Source of the DNA: CAMLHP01 sp035712285
GTDB taxonomy: Bacteria > Gemmatimonadota > Gemmatimonadetes > Gemmatimonadales > GWC2-71-9
Assembly (NCBI GenBank): GCA_035712285.1
Contig: DASTBA010000150.1
Span: forward strand, 1-12,242
DNA: 12,242 nt
Reading direction: 5' to 3'
Shown here: positions 6,004-12,242 of the stretch, in pieces
Layout: each line of letters starts with the position of its first letter
Position numbering within the stretch: the stretch's first letter is position 1
The notes under the pieces: generated by a model
Database searches by the model: none
Seen by the model: the letters and a program-made list of their open reading frames with translations, nothing else
Told to the model about the DNA's origin: nothing
Position numbers and translations under genes: made by a program

Positions 6004-6927
6004 ATGTCTCCACGCGAATCCGCCGACGCCCCTCCCGTGGTACTCATTGCCAATGACCAGGAATGGTCGGCGCGCTCGCTGGAAAGCATCCTGACCCCCA
6101 GCGGCTACACCGTGATCCGCGCTCACACCGGACGGCAGACGCTTGATCGTGCCCGGCAGGCGGCTCCCGACCTCGTGATTCTCGACGCGCAGATGCCGGA
6201 CCTGCACGGATTCGACATCTGCCGGATGTTGCGGGAAGATGCCCGCATCGGTCCCACGACTCCCATTCTGGTGACCACGTCGGGCCCGTCGGGGCGGGCT
6301 CAGCGGCTCGAGGCCTATCGCGCGGGCGCCTGGGAATTCCTGGGCCAGCCGGTGGATGGCGAGGCGCTCCTGCTCAAGGTGCACACGTTCATCCAGTCCA
6401 AGGTGGCAGCCGATGCCCTCAAGGACGAATCCCTGCTGGACGCCGCCTCGGGGTTCTACAACATGCGGGGGCTGGCCCGCCGGGCCCGGGAGATCGGCTC
6501 CGAGGCGCAGCGGCGGCACCATCCGCTCGCCGCAGTGGTCTTCGCGTCCGATTCGGCCGACGATATCACAGACGACGACGCGGATCGCCTGGCGGCCCAT
6601 ATCGGACGCGTGTTTCGCCAGGCGGGCCGGGTGTCGGACGCTGTCGGCCGGCTGGGCAACAACGAGTTCGCGCTGATTGCGCCATCCACCGGACCGGCGG
6701 GTGCGCTGCAGATGGTCAACCGGCTGGGCGCGTCGCTGGATGGTACTTCGGTCGAACTGGGAGGCCGGCCCCGGGCCCTGCGGCTCCGGGCGGGCTATTG
6801 CGCGGTGGATGATTACGCGGCGTCGGACGCGGACGCGGTGGAGCTGCTGCTCCGCGCCACGACCGCGCTGCGGGATCTTCGCGTCGAGGGCAGCGAGGAC
6901 CGGGCACGCGCGTTCGCCGGGAACTGA
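6004..6927 (+). CDS. Response regulator with degenerate GGDEF domain
   Basis: This 307-residue soluble protein starts with a receiver domain (about 11-130). The phosphoacceptor Asp61 in VILDAQMPDLHG is kept. The acidic pair is N17-D18 instead of D-D, and the usual Lys before Pro is Gln115 (Q115-P116). A GGDEF-like domain follows (about 144-300). It opens with DAASGFYNMRGL, like the DxLTGLxNRR entry of diguanylate cyclases, but the active site reads GNNEF (218-222) in place of GG[D/E]EF. It is therefore probably not a cyclase; it may bind nucleotide or act as a phosphorylation-dependent scaffold. ATG 6004 has GAGG 4 bases upstream, preferred over the in-frame codon at 5971. It is a single-gene unit between two polysaccharide loci, which suggests a regulatory link to them. 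Its target is unknown. Confidence 0.85.
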   Translation: MSPRESADAPPVVLIANDQEWSARSLESILTPSGYTVIRAHTGRQTLDRARQAAPDLVILDAQMPDLHGFDICRMLREDARIGPTTPILVTTSGPSGRAQRLEAYRAGAWEFLGQPVDGEALLLKVHTFIQSKVAADALKDESLLDAASGFYNMRGLARRAREIGSEAQRRHHPLAAVVFASDSADDITDDDADRLAAHIGRVFRQAGRVSDAVGRLGNNEFALIAPSTGPAGALQMVNRLGASLDGTSVELGGRPRALRLRAGYCAVDDYAASDADAVELLLRATTALRDLRVEGSEDRARAFAGN

Positions 6928-6941
6928 AGCGACCTGGCGAC

Positions 6942-6972
6942 AAAAAGGGGGAGAGCCATGGCTCTCCCCCTT
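6942..6972 (-). terminator. Palindromic terminator between convergent genes
   Basis: A perfect 28-base palindrome (arms AAGGGGGAGAGCCA and TGGCTCTCCCCCTT, 6945-6972) lies between the convergent stops. On the minus strand the stem is followed by TTTTT, which makes an excellent rho-independent terminator about 20 bases after the BY-kinase stop. In the plus direction the tail is TTCGTGTATT, so termination of the receiver gene would be weaker. Confidence 0.88.
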
Positions 6973-6992
6973 CGTGTATTCGTGGCTCCGGG

Positions 6993-9371
6993 TCAGGTGC
7001 CCGCCGCGATCTGCGTCGGTTCCTCATCCGCCGTATAGCCGTAGACATAGCGGTAGTACTTGTAGGCACTCTCCGCCGTGTTCACGTCGTTGAGCACCGC
7101 ACCCAGCAGGCGGATCGGCAGCCGGTCCAGCAGCCGGAGCTTGCTCTCGGCCATCTGGCGGTCGGTCTCCCCCGAGCGCAGCACGAGCAGCAGGTTGCCG
7201 GTGGCGGTCCCGAGCACGAACGGATCGATGCCGGCCCCGAGCGGGGGGCTGTCCACGATGATGACGTTGTACCGGCTCTTGAGCGCGGCCATGAGATCCC
7301 GCATGGCGACGGAGCCGAGCAATTCCGGGCCGTGATGATGGCGAGTTCCGCAGGCGATCACGGACAGATTCTGGTGACTGGTGGGACGGATAATGCTCTC
7401 CACCGCCGTCTGCCCGCTCAGGTGATCGAGCAGCCCCGGGCGGCGGTCCACGCTGAACATCCGGTGCAGTTCGCCGCGCCGGATGTCGCCGTCGATGAGC
7501 AGTGTCCGGTATCCCGCCTCCGCGAACGACAGCGCCAGGTTGGACGAGACCAGCGACTTGCCGTCGCCCGGGCTCGGGCTCGACACGGTGAGCATCACCG
7601 GGCCGGCCGCGCCGTACGCATGGGCGATGTTCATCCGGATGGTGCGGAACGCCTCCACCACCTGCGCCGCCTCCTCCGGCGTCTGCTCGCCGCGCACCCG
7701 CTTGATGGCGGGAATCGCGCCGAGAATGCTGAGCCCCAGTTCCCGGGTGACCTGCTCCGGGTAGCGCACCCGCTTGTCCATGCGGTCCAGCAGCACCGCG
7801 AGGGCGAGTGCCAGCCCGAGGCTGATGCCGAACGCCGCGAGCACGATCACGATGGCGCTGTTGCGCGACGGACGCTGCGGCTGCACCGCCGGATCCAGCA
7901 CCTGCACGTCCGGCGTCGAGCTGGCTTCCGCCAGGCGGGCATCCTGGTAATCGAGCTGGATGTTGGCAAACATCTGCGCGAGGATGTCGCGGTCGCGGGT
8001 CAGCTGCTGCTCGGTGGTGGTGCGTCCCGGAATCTGCCGGATCTCGTTCCCCGCCTGCTGCATCTGGGCGGAGAGCGCCATCTCCTGGGCCTTGAGGCCG
8101 GTGGAGAGCGCATTGATGTAGGTCGGGATCACCTGCCGGCGCAGGGTGTCCACCCGCGCCTGCGCCTGCTGCACGTTGGGGGACTGCGGCGTATAGCGGA
8201 AGTTGAGCGCGGTGACTTCCTGCTCCGCCTGTCCCAGCTCGCCGAGCGCCCGGTTGAGATCGGGCGCGTTGAGCACCGACGGAATCGTCTGGAGCTCGTC
8301 CGAAATCTTCTGTCCTGACCGGGCCTTCTGCAGCGCGTCCTGCAGCCGGGCCTGGTCCCGCTGGATCTGGTCCAGTTGCGCCCGCTTCTGGAAATAGTCG
8401 GTCATGACCGTGTTCTGGGTCAGGCCGATGCCGGGAGCGATGGCGGTGCCTTCGCTGGGCTTCGTGATGGTGGCCGCGCGGAAGCTCTCGAGTCGGCTGT
8501 CGGCCGTCTTGAGCTGCGCGCTCACGGTGGCGAGCTGTTCCTCCAGCGTCCGGGCCTTGGCCGCCACCTGCTGATTCTTGAGCTGGGCCGCCACCCGCAC
8601 GAACTGGCTGTCAATCATGTTGAGCGAGCGGGTCAGGCGCGCCGGATCGTTGCCGGAGAGGCTGAGCAGCAGGAAGTTGCCCTCGGTCGCCAGGTTCGCC
8701 ACCAGGTTGGTGGCCAGCGACTTGGAGGCGTCCCGGGGACTCACCAGCGAGAATTCGACTTTCCGGTCCCGGCCCAGCAGGGCGGGAGTCGGCGCCCATT
8801 GCATCCCCAGCTTGCTGCCGATCGGTTGCCCGGCCTGGCCGCTTTCCAGGAGGATGCCGGTCTTGTCCTTCAGCGTGTAGGTCTTCCCGGTCGGGTCAAC
8901 CTCCAGCACATATTCGCCGGTCCGCCAGGGCCACTGGCCCTGGAAACCGCGGAAGAGGAGCGTGTCATCCACGCTCTTGGGTGCGATGTAGAGCTTTTCC
9001 TTCACGACCACCGAGTCCAGCACCACGTTCGTGGTGAGCAGCTGGACCCAGTTCTGGCCCTGCACGACGCCCTTGCTCTGGGCCTGCCGGGCCTGCTGGT
9101 CGTCCACCGCCCGGATCCAGATCGTGGAGGTGACGTCGTACACCGGCTTGATGAAATGGGTGGCCACGAACCCGAGGCCGGTCCCGGCCGCTACCACCGC
9201 CAGGATGAGCCAGCGGAAGCGGCGGATAGCGGACAGGATCCGCCCGAACGACATGCCGCTGCCCCCGCCCGGTTCGGCGAACGCCGCCGCCGGATCGGGG
9301 GCAGCGGGGAGGCCGCCCTGATACGGCGTCAGCCCTTCATGAGGTGCCGGGGGAAGCAGGTTGCCAGCCAT
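6993..9371 (-). CDS. Wzc-like chain-length determinant / BY-type tyrosine autokinase
   Basis: This 792-residue inner-membrane protein couples polysaccharide polymerisation to export. A proline-rich cytoplasmic N-terminus (1-50) is followed by TM1 (about 54-72) and a Wzz-type periplasmic domain with long coiled-coil segments (about 255-480). TM2 (about 505-528) leads into the cytoplasmic kinase. The kinase has Walker A SPGDGKS (600-606), Walker A' LLIDGDIRRG (624-633) and Walker B VIIVDSPP (703-710). The C-terminus holds six tyrosines in ten residues (770-779, YKYYRYVYGY), the usual autophosphorylation cluster. It is a single-chain fusion, as in Wzc of proteobacteria, rather than separate co-polymerase and kinase. 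ATG 9371 has a GGAG 10 bases upstream; the longer open frame upstream lies in the control region. The gene stands alone and is followed by a strong terminator. The partner export protein is at 4488-5216. Confidence 0.94.
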   Translation of the reverse strand: MAGNLLPPAPHEGLTPYQGGLPAAPDPAAAFAEPGGGSGMSFGRILSAIRRFRWLILAVVAAGTGLGFVATHFIKPVYDVTSTIWIRAVDDQQARQAQSKGVVQGQNWVQLLTTNVVLDSVVVKEKLYIAPKSVDDTLLFRGFQGQWPWRTGEYVLEVDPTGKTYTLKDKTGILLESGQAGQPIGSKLGMQWAPTPALLGRDRKVEFSLVSPRDASKSLATNLVANLATEGNFLLLSLSGNDPARLTRSLNMIDSQFVRVAAQLKNQQVAAKARTLEEQLATVSAQLKTADSRLESFRAATITKPSEGTAIAPGIGLTQNTVMTDYFQKRAQLDQIQRDQARLQDALQKARSGQKISDELQTIPSVLNAPDLNRALGELGQAEQEVTALNFRYTPQSPNVQQAQARVDTLRRQVIPTYINALSTGLKAQEMALSAQMQQAGNEIRQIPGRTTTEQQLTRDRDILAQMFANIQLDYQDARLAEASSTPDVQVLDPAVQPQRPSRNSAIVIVLAAFGISLGLALALAVLLDRMDKRVRYPEQVTRELGLSILGAIPAIKRVRGEQTPEEAAQVVEAFRTIRMNIAHAYGAAGPVMLTVSSPSPGDGKSLVSSNLALSFAEAGYRTLLIDGDIRRGELHRMFSVDRRPGLLDHLSGQTAVESIIRPTSHQNLSVIACGTRHHHGPELLGSVAMRDLMAALKSRYNVIIVDSPPLGAGIDPFVLGTATGNLLLVLRSGETDRQMAESKLRLLDRLPIRLLGAVLNDVNTAESAYKYYRYVYGYTADEEPTQIAAGT

Positions 9372-9441
9372 AGTTGCAAGACTCCACGGTGACCGAAGTG
9401 CCCGGAGGCCCGGTTGGCCCCTTGGTGGCGCCACCGCCTCA

Positions 9442-9457
9442 CGCAAACTGAATACCG
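9442..9457 (-). promoter_or_regulatory. Candidate sigma-54 promoter of BY-kinase gene
   Basis: On the minus strand this reads GCGGTATTCAGTTTGC, with the essential GG and GC exactly 10 bases apart and TTTGC at the -12 element. Start of transcription would fall near 9431, about 60 bases before the ATG. The palindrome and GCGTTGCG elements lie 100-175 bases upstream, normal enhancer distance for an NtrC-type activator. The -24 half (GGTA) is imperfect. Confidence 0.4.
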
Positions 9458-9500
9458 CGACAGGGTTTGCTGCAAAGCGTTGCGGCCACGCGCTACGGCG

Positions 9501-9516
9501 TGGACTTGGGTTTGCA
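9501..9516 (+). promoter_or_regulatory. Candidate sigma-54 promoter toward NtrC-type regulator
   Basis: TGGACTTGGGTTTGCA has TGG and TTGCA at the exact spacing of a -24/-12 promoter (GG-N10-GC). It would give a leader of about 175 bases before the regulator start. Since the palindrome lies downstream of it, it may be fortuitous; a sigma-70-type promoter with TACAAT at 9624-9629 is the alternative. Confidence 0.3.
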
Positions 9517-9595
9517 GGAGTGAGGCACCCAGTACGCGACTCCATGGTTCCGACGCCAACAGGCGTTGCGTCTAAGCTACATACAGGCAATGTTA

Positions 9596-9617
9596 GCGCA
9601 ACAGACTGCTGTTGCGC
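9596..9617. promoter_or_regulatory. 22-base palindrome, candidate operator/enhancer
   Basis: GCGCAACAG-ACTG-CTGTTGCGC is a perfect 9-base inverted repeat with a 4-base spacer. It sits 87 bases before the NtrC-type regulator start and about 140 bases upstream of the candidate sigma-54 promoter of the BY-kinase gene. Fis-type helix-turn-helix activators bind such sites as dimers, so autoregulation plus activation of the divergent gene is plausible. It has no U-tract and is not a terminator. Confidence 0.5.
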
Positions 9618-9691
9618 AGACGTTACAATTTGCTCGCTCCAGCTGTACAGTGTGGTGTGACCGTGACTCCTTGTTGCGTGGAGTCCGCTCC

Positions 9692-9700
9692 AGGAGAGGA
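9692..9700 (+). promoter_or_regulatory. Ribosome binding site of NtrC-type regulator
   Basis: AGGAGAGGA provides two overlapping Shine-Dalgarno cores 3-7 bases before ATG 9704. It fixes the start there although the reading frame is open further upstream into the control region. Confidence 0.8.
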
Positions 9701-9703
9701 TCC

Positions 9704-11226
<1,523 letters not shown>

Positions 11227-11230
<4 letters not shown>

Positions 11231-12242
11231 GCGTGGATATCGCCCACCTGCGGGGCGGCGAGCGCCATCGGGCGCCGCCGCCAGCCCCTGAGACCGCACC
11301 CCGCGCGGGGGACGCCGGCACCCCCCTCGAGGGCGCCCTCCCGCCTGTTGTCGAGGAGGCGCTGCATCGTGCCGAAGCGGCGGCCGGCGCGGCGTGGGAA
11401 CGGGTGGTGGAGCATGCGGTTTCTCCCGAGGAAGCGGCGGCGCATCTGCAGGCGCTGATCGCGGCCATCACGAGCGCGGCGGCGGGCCGGGGTGAGGAAG
11501 CCGCCGGCGCCGTGCCGCGAACCCCGCTTTCCCGCCGGCTGCTGGCGCTCGTGCGGGGCGAGTTCGTGCAGCAGATGAGCGCCGTCACACCGGTGCCACA
11601 TGCATCGGACCTGCTCCGGGTGCTCGGGGCGATGGAGCAGGTCTCCCGGCACCTCGAACCGGACTGGGCCCAGCACCTCTCCGACCGGCTGTCCGGCCCT
11701 GACGGCCTCGAGCTGGTCGTGGAAGTGGCGCACGACATCCGCTCGCCGCTCACCTCGATTCTCTTTCTCGCCGAGACGCTGCAGCGCGGACGCAGCGGCG
11801 CGGTGACGGACATCCAGGAACGCCAGCTCGGTCTCATCTACAGCGCGGCGTTCGGCCTCTCGTCCATGGCCAGCGACGTGATCGAACTGGCCCGGGGCGG
11901 CGACCGGCTGGTGGATCTCGATCCCACGCCCTTCTCGGTGGTGGACATCCTGGAGTCGGTGCGCGACATCGTGCTGCCGATCGCGGAAGAGAAGGCACTC
12001 GAGGTGCGCCTCGCCGCCCCGCACCAGGACTTCCGCGTCGGACATCCGGTGGCCCTCAGCCGGGTGCTGCTCAACCTCACTACCAATGCGCTCAAGTTCA
12101 CCAACGAGGGGCTGGTGGAAGTCACCGGCCGCGAGCTGGATGGCGACGCCGTGGAGTTCAGCGTGCGCGACACCGGGCGCGGCATCCCGCCCCAGAGCAT
12201 GGCGACGCTGTACGAGCCCTTCCGCCGGCGGCAGCGGGAGGG
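11227..12242 (+). CDS. Sensor histidine kinase, soluble, partial (runs off window)
   Basis: The visible 338 codons have no stop; the gene continues past the end. It starts at GTG 11227, overlapping the regulator stop (GTGA), or at GTG 11233. The first 160 residues are alanine-rich and helical, with no membrane segment and no PAS or GAF domain that I recognise. HisKA follows with the H-box VAHDIRSPLTS, phospho-acceptor His169. The ATPase domain then shows the N-box LLNLTTNALKFTNEG (281-295) and G1 box VRDTGRGIP (313-321); the later G2 region is cut off. It is the evident cognate kinase of the NtrC-type regulator. With no transmembrane sensor, it should read a cytoplasmic signal or receive input from another protein. 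Confidence 0.93.

Larger units (their letters stand above)
9372..9703. other. Divergent intergenic control region (BY-kinase / NtrC regulator)
   Basis: I see no gene in these 332 bases. They hold two GCGTTGCG elements (9477-9484, 9563-9570), a short inverted repeat ACGCC/GGCGT (9553-9566), the perfect palindrome at 9596-9617, a sigma-54-like site on each strand, and a TACAAT (9624-9629) that could be a -10 for the regulator gene. The density of repeats suggests a complex, probably autoregulated, promoter pair. Confidence 0.55.

Noticed and set aside
7332..8318. Long plus-strand frames opposite the BY-kinase gene
   Set aside because: They are high-GC shadow frames rich in H, R and A with no motif; the minus-strand kinase fully explains the region.

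Overview
The window is high-GC DNA from a diderm bacterium. It holds an exosortase/PEP-CTERM system combined with an exopolysaccharide assembly system and its regulators. The gene content and protein style fit Gemmatimonadota or a similar environmental phylum. That placement is inference, because no rRNA or marker gene is present.

Layout: (1) 1-331 is a gene-free leader with candidate regulatory motifs. (2) 332/368-2171, plus strand: two paralogous four-helix membrane proteins flank a secreted DUF4114-type protein with a C-terminal PEP-CTERM sorting signal; a strong terminator follows the PEP-CTERM gene. (3) 2173-5216, minus strand: a tightly packed operon whose transcription order is polysaccharide export protein (Poly_export/SLBB), initiating sugar-phosphate transferase, exosortase, EpsI. 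A possible small acidic protein (5342-5551) lies just upstream. (4) 5552-6003 is a divergent control region. (5) 6004-6927, plus: a receiver protein with a degenerate GGDEF domain. (6) 6993-9371, minus: a Wzz/BY-kinase fusion (Wzc-like) with a C-terminal tyrosine cluster, separated from the previous gene by a perfect palindromic terminator. (7) 9372-9703 is a divergent control region with a palindrome and sigma-54-like sites. (8) 9704-11230, plus: an NtrC-family sigma-54 activator, overlapping by 4 bases a soluble histidine kinase (11227 onward) that runs off the window.

How the parts should work together: the sugar transferase starts the lipid-linked repeat unit, while the BY-kinase and export protein control chain length and export. 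The exosortase with EpsI processes PEP-CTERM proteins such as the one at 858-1511. The NtrC-type regulator and kinase probably control expression, as PrsR/PrsK do in other PEP-CTERM systems.

The least explained parts are the duplicated membrane protein pair around the sortase substrate, and a set of shared motifs that I see only in the three intergenic control regions: GC[A/G]TTGCG elements, a 14-base exact repeat and a 22-base palindrome.
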